A stretch of DNA of 6,638 bases from an uncultured Thermomicrobiales bacterium (GTDB lineage Bacteria; Chloroflexota; Chloroflexia; Thermomicrobiales; UBA6265): positions 1-6,638 of the forward strand of contig CADCWK010000141.1 of the NCBI GenBank assembly GCA_902806375.1. The letters run 5' to 3'. The notes beneath the pieces were generated by a model, which worked only from the letters and a program-made list of their open reading frames with translations, did not search any database and was not told the origin of the DNA. The stretch's first letter is position 1. Every line of letters starts with the position of its first letter. Made by a program: the position numbers and the translations under genes. Below, piece by piece: positions 1 to 4,976 of the stretch.

Positions 1-166
1 CGGCGATATCGGCGACGTGGCTGGGGAACCGCTGGGGATGGAGGGTCAGGGCGGAGAGGGTGAACTCGCCGCCGAGGTGTTCCCGCAGCGCCGTGCCGAC
101 CTGGCCGTCGGCCCCGGTGATGAGGACGTTGCGCACGGTGGGTGAGGACTGGGGTGTGTCGCTCAT
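1..166 (-). CDS. NAD(P)-dependent epimerase/dehydratase, N-terminal part (truncated by window edge)
   Basis: Only the first 55 residues are in the window, and the reading frame stays open through base 1. After a short polar leader the chain reads RNVLITGADGQVGTALREHL. This is a beta strand followed by the GxxGxxG dinucleotide-binding turn (G18, G21, G24 region) typical of extended-type short-chain dehydrogenases. The later stretch FPSHVADIA matches the place where these proteins reach the DI acidic motif that contacts adenine. The family acts in the cytoplasm on nucleotide sugars, uronates or related alcohols with NAD(P); the substrate cannot be told from this fragment. The ATG at 166-164 is preceded by AGGAGA (172-177 on the complement) with six bases of spacing, so the start is well supported. 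The gene is divergent from the YihY-like gene, with a 171-bp shared upstream region. Confidence 0.85.
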   Translation of the reverse strand, partial: MSDTPQSSPTVRNVLITGADGQVGTALREHLGGEFTLSALTLHPQRFPSHVADIA

Positions 167-171
167 GGCGG

Positions 172-177
172 TCTCCT
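172..177 (-). promoter_or_regulatory. Ribosome binding site of the epimerase gene
   Basis: The complement reads AGGAGA, six bases before the ATG at 166. It fixes the start codon of a gene of which only the N-terminus is visible. Confidence 0.75.
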
Positions 178-244
178 GAGGCGCTCCAGCCGACGGCCGG
201 AGCGGTGATAGGTTTGGCAGGAGATCTCTGGTCCCGGCGCCCGC

Positions 245-250
245 TATCAT
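245..250 (+). promoter_or_regulatory. Candidate -10 element (TATCAT) upstream of the YihY-like gene
   Basis: TATCAT lies about 88 bases before the ATG at 338, in the divergent spacer. The surrounding TATCATTGG recurs exactly on the minus strand upstream of vapB1 (3344-3352), which supports a shared promoter element. No convincing -35 hexamer lies 16-18 bases upstream; the nearest TTGGCA (214-219) is 25 bases away, which is too far. Treat this as a weak prediction. Confidence 0.35.
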
Positions 251-262
251 TGGCCGTACTGG

Positions 263-283
263 CTGGCCCGTCGCACGGGCCGG
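263..283 (+). promoter_or_regulatory. Small hairpin/inverted repeat in the divergent spacer
   Basis: GGCCCGT (265-271) and ACGGGCC (275-281) form a perfect 7-bp inverted repeat with a CGC loop, extendable to 9 bp in RNA by a G-U pair and a C-G pair. If transcription starts near 257, this sits at the very 5' end of the YihY-like mRNA, where it could act as a 5' stabilising hairpin. It could instead be a protein-binding inverted repeat in DNA, or chance in GC-rich sequence. Confidence 0.35.
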
Positions 284-337
284 ACCGTCGCTACCCCCGG
301 CGACGGGAACCCGCTGGTCGTGTCAGGAGTCGGACCT

Positions 338-1549
338 ATGGCGGGGCGGACGCGCGAAGACACCACACCGGCCCCGGTGCCGGCCGAGAGACCCCGACGC
401 GCGTGGCTGAACCCGCCGCGTGTGCGGGAGACTAACGGCGAGTCGACGGACGACCCGGTGCCGGTCCTGCGCGAGCCACGTCCCGCCACGTCCCGGCTAC
501 GGCCGCTTCCGCTGGCCAATGTCCCCGAGATTCCCGCTGCCGAGGTCGCCGACGCCCACCGGCGGACTGGCTGGGCCTACTTCTGGCACAGCACCCGGCG
601 TCACGCCTCCGCCTTCCGCCGCTACTTCTCGATCAGGACCAACGATCTCGCCGCCATCATCGCCTTCAACGGGCTGATCGCCGTCGTGCCGATGTTTCTG
701 CTCGTCGTCGCGCTCGCCGGTCTGTTGTTCCGGGACGATGACCTGTACCGTCAGTTCCGCATGACGGTCATCTCGATCTTCCCGTCGCAGAACGCGCGCG
801 ACGCCCTCAACGATGCGTCGGCCTCGCGGAGCAACGCCGGCTGGGTCGGTCTCCTCAGTCTGATCGGCTTCACGTGGATCGGGAGCTCCTTCGTCGCCAC
901 CGTCACCCGGGCGATCAACAACCTGTATGACGTTCGCGGCTCGCCCTTCATCCGGAGCCGGATCCGGGCGGTGGCCGTCATCGTCGTCTTCAGCGTCCTG
1001 CTCATGCTTGCCGTCCTGGCCGGGACACTGCCGACCCTGTTCGTCTGGCGCCGCTTCGACCCGTACTTCGACATCGAGCTGGGGTTCCTGTTCGAGGCCG
1101 TCGGGCAGATCCTCAGCTACGTCTTCTCGCTGGGGTTCGCGTTCCTGCTGTTCCTGTTCGCCTACAGCTACCTGCCGGCCGTGCGGCAGCGCTTCCGGGA
1201 CGTCATGCCCGGGGCCCTGGTGGCGTCGGTGGGTCTCGTGATCCTGTCGCAGGTCTTCCCGATCTACGTCCGGGTCTACCAGGCGCTGCCGAGCTCCTCC
1301 AGCATCGGCGCGGCCTTCGTCTTCGTCTCCATCCTGGTGTCATGGTCATACGTCCTGGCGCACGTGCTGCTGATCGGGGCCTGGCTGAATGCCCGGGCTG
1401 ACGAGCGCCGACGGCTGCACAGGACGCTCCAGATGAGCCATGTCGAGGTGAGCGGACGGTCGGGAGACGTGCCGATCCAGCGGACCCCGCTCAACGAGCC
1501 GCCTCCCCTGCCGCCGCGTGACGAGCCGGGCACGACGCCCACGCCGTAG
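338..1549 (+). CDS. YihY/BrkB (UPF0761) family inner-membrane protein
   Basis: A 403-residue polytopic membrane protein. Six hydrophobic segments are visible at about residues 104-131, 168-190, 209-231, 250-277, 288-310 and 322-349. Family hallmarks are DLAAIIAFNGLIAVVPMF (the first helix, normally AAxxAYYxLxSLxPLLL), INNLYDVR after helix 2, YSYLPAVRQRFRDVMPGALVA, and the last helix ending in LLIGAWLNA. YihY proteins have no settled biochemical role; early links to ribonuclease BN and to the Bordetella BrkB serum-resistance factor are not general. Two oddities are a roughly 95-residue Pro/Arg-rich cytoplasmic N-terminus and a Pro-rich C-terminal tail, making it longer than the usual 280-320 residues. 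I chose the ATG at 338 because AGGAG (325-329) lies eight bases before it; an in-frame GTG at 320 has no such site. The SDR gene follows 88 bp downstream with its own promoter-like element, so the two may not form an operon. Confidence 0.9.
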   Translation: MAGRTREDTTPAPVPAERPRRAWLNPPRVRETNGESTDDPVPVLREPRPATSRLRPLPLANVPEIPAAEVADAHRRTGWAYFWHSTRRHASAFRRYFSIRTNDLAAIIAFNGLIAVVPMFLLVVALAGLLFRDDDLYRQFRMTVISIFPSQNARDALNDASASRSNAGWVGLLSLIGFTWIGSSFVATVTRAINNLYDVRGSPFIRSRIRAVAVIVVFSVLLMLAVLAGTLPTLFVWRRFDPYFDIELGFLFEAVGQILSYVFSLGFAFLLFLFAYSYLPAVRQRFRDVMPGALVASVGLVILSQVFPIYVRVYQALPSSSSIGAAFVFVSILVSWSYVLAHVLLIGAWLNARADERRRLHRTLQMSHVEVSGRSGDVPIQRTPLNEPPPLPPRDEPGTTPTP

Positions 1550-1571
1550 GACGCGGCCACGCCCCGGCACC

Positions 1572-1605
1572 GGGTCGGTACAATGCTCCGCTGATGGGTC
1601 GACCC
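1572..1605 (+). promoter_or_regulatory. Possible operator: GGGTCG repeat and GGGTCGACCC palindrome around the SDR promoter
   Basis: GGGTCG occurs at 1572-1577, directly before the TACAAT element, and again at 1596-1601 as the left half of a perfect 10-bp palindrome, GGGTCGACCC (1596-1605), where the early transcript would lie. Two same-orientation half-sites 24 bp apart, spanning the -10 and start region, are the geometry expected for a repressor. No regulator gene is adjacent, and short palindromes are frequent in GC-rich DNA. Confidence 0.3.
1579..1584 (+). promoter_or_regulatory. Candidate -10 element (TACAAT) for the SDR gene
   Basis: TACAAT, in the context GGTACAATGC, lies 53 bases before the SDR start codon and matches the sigma-70 -10 consensus at five of six positions. 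No good -35 hexamer is present at 16-18 bp. The flanking GTA..AT pattern resembles the candidate -10 elements upstream of both vapB genes. Confidence 0.45.
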
Positions 1606-1637
1606 GCCGGGGCGGGGAATCAGTGGGAGCAGGCCGG

Positions 1638-2426
1638 ATGGATCTCGGGTTGACGGGCAAGGTGGCGATCGTGGCGGCGTCGAGCAAGGGACTCGGCCGG
1701 GCGGTCGCGCGGCAGTTCCTGCTGGACGGGGCGCTGGTCACGATCAACGGCCGGGACGAGGCGTCGCTGTCGCGGACCGCGCTTGAACTCCGGGACGAGA
1801 CGGGTGGCGACGTGCTCGCCATCGTCGGTGACATGACGAACCCGACCGACATCGCGCGGCTGATCGACGAGACGGTCGCGGCGCGCGGTCAGCTTGACGC
1901 ACTGGTCTGCAACGCCGGTGGGCCGCCGCCGGGCCGCTTCCCGGACTTCCCGGAGGACGGGCCGTGGGAGCGCGCGATCGAGCTCAACCTGATGAGCACG
2001 CTCCGGCTGATCCGGGCCGGCCTGCCGCACCTGGAGGCGACGAAGGGGAGCGTCACGGCGATCATGTCGACCTCGATCCGGCAGCCGATCCCGCACCTGA
2101 TCCTGTCCAACACCGCCCGCTCGGCCGTCTCGGGACTGATGAAGTCGCTCGCGCTGGACTACGCCGCCAAGGGTGTCCGGTTCAACAATGTCCTGCCGGG
2201 CAGCACGCGGACCGACCGGATCATCGGCATGGCCGCCAAGCGCGCCGAGACGACCGGGCAGAGCGTCGACGAGATCATCGCCGAGGACGCCAAGGCGATC
2301 CCGATGCAGCGCGTCGGCGAGCCGCACGAGTTCGCCAACGCCGTCGTCTTCATGGCCTCCCCGGCGGCCTCGTTCATCACCGGCCAGTCGCTGGCCGTCG
2401 ACGGCGGCACGATCCGCGGGGTGTAA
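1638..2426 (+). CDS. SDR-family oxidoreductase, divergent FabG-like subgroup
   Basis: A 262-residue cytoplasmic Rossmann-fold protein of classical SDR size. The nucleotide-binding turn is VAASSKGLG (residues 12-20), with the usual TG replaced by AA. D65 in GDMTN corresponds to the adenine-binding Asp, and CNAG (91-94) is the NNAG motif. S144 keeps the catalytic serine position. The residues at the YxxxK positions are S157 and R161 (LSNTARSAVSG), so the canonical Tyr and Lys are absent. This matches the known subgroup described as beta-ketoacyl-ACP-reductase-like SDRs with imperfect NAD and catalytic motifs, often annotated 3-oxoacyl-ACP reductase. The C-terminus (SFITGQSLAVDGG) is normal. Substrate and even redox activity are uncertain. 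The ATG at 1638 has GGGAG (1625-1629) eight bases upstream; longer in-frame starts would run into the preceding gene. A hairpin follows the stop by ten bases. Confidence 0.9.
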   Translation: MDLGLTGKVAIVAASSKGLGRAVARQFLLDGALVTINGRDEASLSRTALELRDETGGDVLAIVGDMTNPTDIARLIDETVAARGQLDALVCNAGGPPPGRFPDFPEDGPWERAIELNLMSTLRLIRAGLPHLEATKGSVTAIMSTSIRQPIPHLILSNTARSAVSGLMKSLALDYAAKGVRFNNVLPGSTRTDRIIGMAAKRAETTGQSVDEIIAEDAKAIPMQRVGEPHEFANAVVFMASPAASFITGQSLAVDGGTIRGV

Positions 2427-2435
2427 GCCCCACCC

Positions 2436-2476
2436 AAGCCCCTCCCCATCTCGCGGTCGCGAATGGAGAGGGGCTT
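2436..2476. terminator. Long hairpin, probable bidirectional terminator between convergent genes
   Basis: AAGCCCCTCCCCAT (2436-2449) pairs with ATGGAGAGGGGCTT (2463-2476) with one mismatch, and the interior TCGCG/CGCGA extends the stem to about 18 paired bases around a tiny loop. It starts ten bases after the SDR stop and lies downstream of vapC1 on the other strand, exactly where a shared terminator is expected. There is no T-tract on either side, so it may stop transcription weakly or mainly protect 3' ends. The CCCACCCAAGCCCCTC context resembles dispersed extragenic palindromes seen in Chloroflexota genomes (recollection, not checked). Confidence 0.65.
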
Positions 2477-2518
2477 GCGTTCCTCGCGCTGAAACGCTCC
2501 GCCCAGTTTCCGCGCCGT

Positions 2519-2549
2519 TCTCCCCTCTCCAACTGGAGAAGACCGAGGG
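2519..2549. repeat. Degenerate extragenic palindrome
   Basis: TCTCC (2526-2530) and GGAGA (2535-2539) flank AACT, with outer CCC (2522-2524) and GGG (2547-2549) in partial symmetry. The left arm, CCCCTCTCC, matches the arms of the preceding hairpin (complement of GGAGAGGGG at 2465-2473 with one base change). It looks like a decayed second copy of the same element, forming a tandem pair of palindromes in the 157-bp convergent spacer. Confidence 0.4.
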
Positions 2550-2583
2550 ATGAACCGGGATGGGAGGGAGTTGGCTTTCGTCG

Positions 2584-2695
2584 TCAGGCGATGCCGATAT
2601 CGGTCTGGCCGAAATCGTTGCCGACGAACAGGAGCGGCTCGCCGGTCCCCTTGGCGAGGGCGTAGGCGAAACAGTCGCCGTAGTTCAGCCTGGCG
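2584..2695. repeat. Direct DNA repeat, left copy (partner 4590-4701)
   Basis: The 3' end of vapC1 (2584-2695) and the 3' end of vapC2 (4590-4701) align without gaps, with about 18 differences in 112 positions by eye (roughly 84% identity). Exact runs include a 14-base TCGTTGCCGACGAA. They lie in the same orientation about 2.0 kb apart and flank the aminotransferase and vapB1. Most differences preserve the encoded residues, so this reflects protein conservation after an old duplication or separate acquisition rather than a fresh repeat. Confidence 0.75.
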
Positions 2696-2973
2696 CCGTG
2701 TCCGCTGTTGCGACCGAAGCGGTGGAAGGCATTTCGCGCGAGGCGGGCGTGATCCTCGGTGACTGGCACCACCTCGATCGCATACGTCGTCAGAAAACGG
2801 TCAACGAGGTGCATCGCGTCCACGAGATCGGAACGGTCGATGACCATGTACGCCTCGACCAGATTCGCTGCCGATAGCCGGCGAACCCCGGCATGAACGA
2901 TGGACCGGAAGCAGCGCTCGGCCTCCGCTTCGCCCTTGAGCGCAGCGGTGATCGCGGACGTGTCTACGATCAC
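2584..2973 (-). CDS. vapC: VapC-type PIN-domain toxin (copy 1)
   Basis: A 129-residue PIN-domain protein, the usual VapC length. It begins (M/V)IVDTSA, with the first acidic residue at D4. E40 in SAANLVEAY, D100 in LNYGDCFAYALAK and D120 in FVGNDFGQTDI complete the metal-binding set of a Mg-dependent ribonuclease, so the toxin looks intact. VapC toxins cleave specific RNAs, often initiator tRNA, other tRNAs or rRNA loops; the target here is unknown. I chose the GTG at 2973-2971 because it matches the paralogue's MIVDTSA start and overlaps the antitoxin stop as GTGA, implying translational coupling; the open frame upstream lies inside vapB1. Base composition is less GC-rich than in the flanking metabolic genes, which suggests acquisition. 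Copy 2 (4590-4976) is about 60% identical by eye. Confidence 0.93.
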   Translation of the reverse strand: MIVDTSAITAALKGEAEAERCFRSIVHAGVRRLSAANLVEAYMVIDRSDLVDAMHLVDRFLTTYAIEVVPVTEDHARLARNAFHRFGRNSGHGARLNYGDCFAYALAKGTGEPLLFVGNDFGQTDIGIA

Positions 2974-3299
2974 TTTGGCAGACCGTTCTCGTCGTAGAGC
3001 CAATCCCCGTTCAGATCGTCCAATTGCTCGGGCGTGAGTCGCGCCCGGTTCGCTCTCCCGATCTCCAGCCATCTCTGGATCAGCCGCTCCTTCTTCTCCG
3101 GTGTGTCCGCCGTTCTGACCGTCAACTCTTCATGCTGGTCGGCGTTAGTCGGCGTTGATCGACGTCGGTCCACATCGGGTGGCGCGATTGGGTGCGTCGC
3201 GCGCTCGATCGTGACAACGACGGTTTCGCCAGGCCGTGCCTCGTCGACGAGGACCTGCACCGTGCCATCGGGACCGACGATCGCCGTATGTGTGCCCAT
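2970..3299 (-). CDS. vapB: VapB-type antitoxin (copy 1), AbrB-like N-terminus
   Basis: A 109-residue protein encoded immediately before vapC1 and overlapping it by four bases. Residues 5-33 (TAIVGPDGTVQV...ARPGETVVVTIER) have the strand-turn-strand pattern of AbrB/MazE-type swapped-hairpin DNA-binding domains. The middle (residues 34-60) is a variable Pro/Arg/Asp-rich linker. Residues 65-88 (TPEKKERLIQRWLEIGRANRARL) look helical, and the end, DWLYDENGLPK (99-109), is shared almost unchanged with copy 2 and is probably the toxin-inhibiting tail. Such antitoxins bind and block the VapC active site and repress their own promoter with it. The ATG at 3299 has GGAGGAGA (complement of 3305-3312) five bases upstream, favouring it over an in-frame upstream ATG at 3365. 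A TATCAT element lies about 48 bases upstream. Confidence 0.88.
   Translation of the reverse strand: MGTHTAIVGPDGTVQVLVDEARPGETVVVTIERATHPIAPPDVDRRRSTPTNADQHEELTVRTADTPEKKERLIQRWLEIGRANRARLTPEQLDDLNGDWLYDENGLPK
3138..3167. repeat. Imperfect 10-bp tandem repeats inside the vapB1 linker
   Basis: On the plus strand GTCGGCGTTA, GTCGGCGTTG and ATCGACGTCG follow each other. The first two units differ at one base and the third has diverged. They encode part of the variable linker of antitoxin copy 1. Because ten is not a multiple of three, each unit is read in a different frame. Gain or loss of one unit would shift the antitoxin frame upstream of its toxin-binding tail. Confidence 0.5.
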
Positions 3300-3346
3300 C
3301 TGAATCTCCTCCGGGGACCGAGCCATTCGGCGATGCGCGTGTCCCA

Positions 3347-3352
3347 ATGATA
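3347..3352 (-). promoter_or_regulatory. Candidate -10 element (TATCAT) for vapB1-vapC1
   Basis: On the complement, GTATCATTGGG occurs in the 80-bp gap between the aminotransferase stop and vapB1. It is the same core as the element upstream of the YihY-like gene and close to GTACCATCG upstream of vapB2. No clear -35 hexamer is seen; the region upstream is the end of the aminotransferase gene. It would allow vapBC1 to be expressed separately from the upstream genes. Confidence 0.4.
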
Positions 3353-3379
3353 CGAGCAAGATCACCGCAGCCTCTCAGA

Positions 3380-4552
3380 TCAGCGGCCGAGCGGCACCCC
3401 TGCCAACCGTCCCAGCGCCCGGTCGAGCGTCTCGTCGTGCTTGGCGAAGCAGAACCGGACGACGGTCGTGACGGCGTCCTCGGCGTAGAAGGCGCTGACC
3501 GGGATCGCCGCGACCCCGTGCTCCGTCACGAGCCGCTGGCAGAAAGCGACGTCGTCGGTGATCCCGAGCGGGGCGAGGTCGACGTTGAGGAAGTACGTCG
3601 CGGCGCTGGGCAGGACCGGGTAGCCGAGCGAGCGCAGGCCGTCGGCCAGCCGGTCGCGGCTGCGGGCGAAGCCGGTCCGCATGTCGTGGAAGTAGCCGTC
3701 CGGTTTGCCCAGGCCGTAGGCGACGGCCGACTGCAGGTTCGGTGGCGTCGTGAACGTCAGGAACTGGTGCGCCTTGGCGACCACCTCGCGCAGGGGCGGG
3801 GAGGCGCAGGCGAAGCCGACCTTCCAGCCCGTCAGCGAGAAGATCTTGCCGGCCGACCCGATCTTGACCGTCCGCTCCCGCAGCTCCGGCAGGGCCAGCA
3901 GGCTGGTGTGCGCCTGGCCGTCGAAGACGACGTGCTCCCAGACCTCGTCGCTGATCACGATGGCGTCGGACGCGACGACGAACCGGGCCAGCAGCGCCAG
4001 GTCCTCAGGCGGGAACATCGTCGCCGTCGGGTTGAGCGGGTCGTTGAACAGCACGACCCGCGTCTTCGTGGAGAACGCCGCCACCAGCGCCGCCTCGGTC
4101 AGCCGCCAGTCCGGCGGCTGGAGCGTCACGAACCGCGGGACGCCACCCGCGCGCCGGACCAGCGGCAGGTAGGCGTCGTACATCGGCTGGAACAGGACGA
4201 CCTCGTCCCCCGGCTCGATCAGCGCCAGCAGCGCCGCGGCGATCGCCTCGGTCGCACCGGACGTGATCAGCACCTCGCGCTCGGGGTCGAGGCCGATACC
4301 TTGGTGGTGGGCGTAGTGGCTGGCGACGGCCTCCCGCAGTTCGGGAAGGCCGAGCATGGGCGGGTACTGGTTCCAGCCACCGACCACCGCCTCCGCGGCC
4401 CGCTGGCGGACATCGAGCGGGCCCGGATCGTCCGGGAAGCCCTGACCGAGATTGACCGCGTCGTGCTCCCGGGCCAGCCGGGACATCGTCTCGAAGACGG
4501 TCGTGGGCTGCCCGGCGAAGATGCGGTTGGCGTGGATGCTGGTCGTCGTCAT
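3380..4552 (-). CDS. Class I/II pyridoxal-phosphate aminotransferase (KAT/YbdL-like)
   Basis: A 390-residue fold-type I aminotransferase of full length. The N-terminal signature VNLGQGFPDDPGP (33-45) and NQYPPMLGLPELR (61-73) place it with kynurenine/glutamine/methionine aminotransferases such as YbdL. SGATEAI (98-104) holds the PLP phosphate, N174 in NDPLNPT and D202 in ISDEVWEH bind the cofactor, K236 in GSAGKIFSLTGWKVG is the Schiff-base lysine, and R366 in VRFCFAKHDETL binds the substrate carboxylate. All key residues are present except the usual Tyr three residues after D202, which is W205; I recall this DEVWEH form from a recognisable bacterial subfamily. It probably transfers amino groups from aromatic, sulfur or glutamine-type donors to a 2-oxo acid in the cytoplasm; exact substrates are unknown. 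The ATG at 4552 has GAGGA nine bases upstream. It lies 37 bp after vapC2 and 80 bp before vapB1, all on one strand. Confidence 0.92.
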   Translation of the reverse strand: MTTTSIHANRIFAGQPTTVFETMSRLAREHDAVNLGQGFPDDPGPLDVRQRAAEAVVGGWNQYPPMLGLPELREAVASHYAHHQGIGLDPEREVLITSGATEAIAAALLALIEPGDEVVLFQPMYDAYLPLVRRAGGVPRFVTLQPPDWRLTEAALVAAFSTKTRVVLFNDPLNPTATMFPPEDLALLARFVVASDAIVISDEVWEHVVFDGQAHTSLLALPELRERTVKIGSAGKIFSLTGWKVGFACASPPLREVVAKAHQFLTFTTPPNLQSAVAYGLGKPDGYFHDMRTGFARSRDRLADGLRSLGYPVLPSAATYFLNVDLAPLGITDDVAFCQRLVTEHGVAAIPVSAFYAEDAVTTVVRFCFAKHDETLDRALGRLAGVPLGR

Positions 4553-4589
4553 CGGGCGGAGTCCTCAAGGAGCGTTGTCGGGCTGGTGG

Positions 4590-4701
4590 TCAGGCGGTGA
4601 CGATGTCCGTCTGGCCGAAGTCGTTGCCGACGAAGAGCAGCGGCTCGCCAGTCTGTTTCGCCAAGGCGTAGGCGAAGCAGTCGCCGAAGTTGAGCCCGGC
4701 G
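4590..4701. repeat. Direct DNA repeat, right copy (partner 2584-2695)
   Basis: The right-hand copy of the vapC 3'-end repeat. Recombination between the two copies would remove the aminotransferase gene and vapB1 and leave one hybrid vapC. That hybrid would have the N-terminus of VapC2 and the C-terminus of VapC1, still preceded by vapB2. Confidence 0.7.
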
Positions 4702-4976
4702 GGATGATTGCGGCGACCGAACCGCTGGTAAGCCGTCCGCGCGAGAAGGACATGTTCCCGCGTCACCGGCTCGATCGAGACAGTAGCAAGGCGCAGGATT
4801 CGTTCGGACTTCGTGCCAGCGTCCGGGTCGTCGAGTCCATCAGCGACGATGTACATCTCGAAGAGATTGGCGGCGGAGAGCCGCACACTCCCTGATTCCA
4901 GTAGCGTAGCGAAGCATCGTTCGGCCTCGGGTTGGCCCTTGAGGATTTCGATCAGTGCCGACGTGTCGACGATCAT
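4590..4976 (-). CDS. vapC: VapC-type PIN-domain toxin (copy 2)
   Basis: A 128-residue PIN-domain ribonuclease toxin. Acidic residues D4 (MIVDTSA), E40 (SAANLFEMY), D99 (LNFGDCFAYALAK) and D119 (FVGNDFGQTDI) are all in place, so it should be catalytically competent. The HPAGLNFGDCFAYALAK...PLLFVGNDFGQTDI core is typical of one widespread VapC branch. Compared with copy 1, the N-terminal 40 and C-terminal 45 residues are strongly conserved. The segment from about 45 to 70, which in VapC toxins contributes to RNA and antitoxin recognition, has diverged, so the two toxins may differ in target or partner. The ATG at 4976 overlaps the vapB2 stop as ATGA. The stop is 37 bp before the aminotransferase start, close enough for one transcript. 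Confidence 0.94.
   Translation of the reverse strand: MIVDTSALIEILKGQPEAERCFATLLESGSVRLSAANLFEMYIVADGLDDPDAGTKSERILRLATVSIEPVTREHVLLARTAYQRFGRRNHPAGLNFGDCFAYALAKQTGEPLLFVGNDFGQTDIVTA

Noticed and set aside
320..337. GTG at 320 as an upstream start for the YihY-like protein
   Set aside because: The AGGAG at 325-329 lies inside this extension and is correctly spaced for the ATG at 338, so it serves the later start.
142..435. Small plus-strand frame over the divergent spacer (97 codons)
   Set aside because: It overlaps the start of the epimerase on the other strand and the YihY-like start in another frame. It has Arg/Gly-rich composition and no homology that I recognise.
1518..1637. Extended N-terminus of the SDR beginning at 1518
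   Set aside because: It would overlap the end of the YihY-like gene and cross the promoter-like TACAAT. The protein from 1638 already starts just before the Rossmann fold, with a good ribosome binding site.
1620..2327. A 235-codon open frame on the minus strand opposite the SDR gene
   Set aside because: Arg-rich shadow of the SDR coding sequence with no recognisable domain.
3138..3167. CRISPR-like repeat array
   Set aside because: The units are 10 bp, contiguous without spacers and inside a coding region.
3236..4600. A 454-codon open frame on the plus strand opposite the aminotransferase
   Set aside because: It is antisense to a gene with a full set of catalytic motifs. Its product is a low-complexity Arg/Gly/Asp-rich chain typical of the reverse frame of GC-rich coding DNA, and it has no ribosome binding site.
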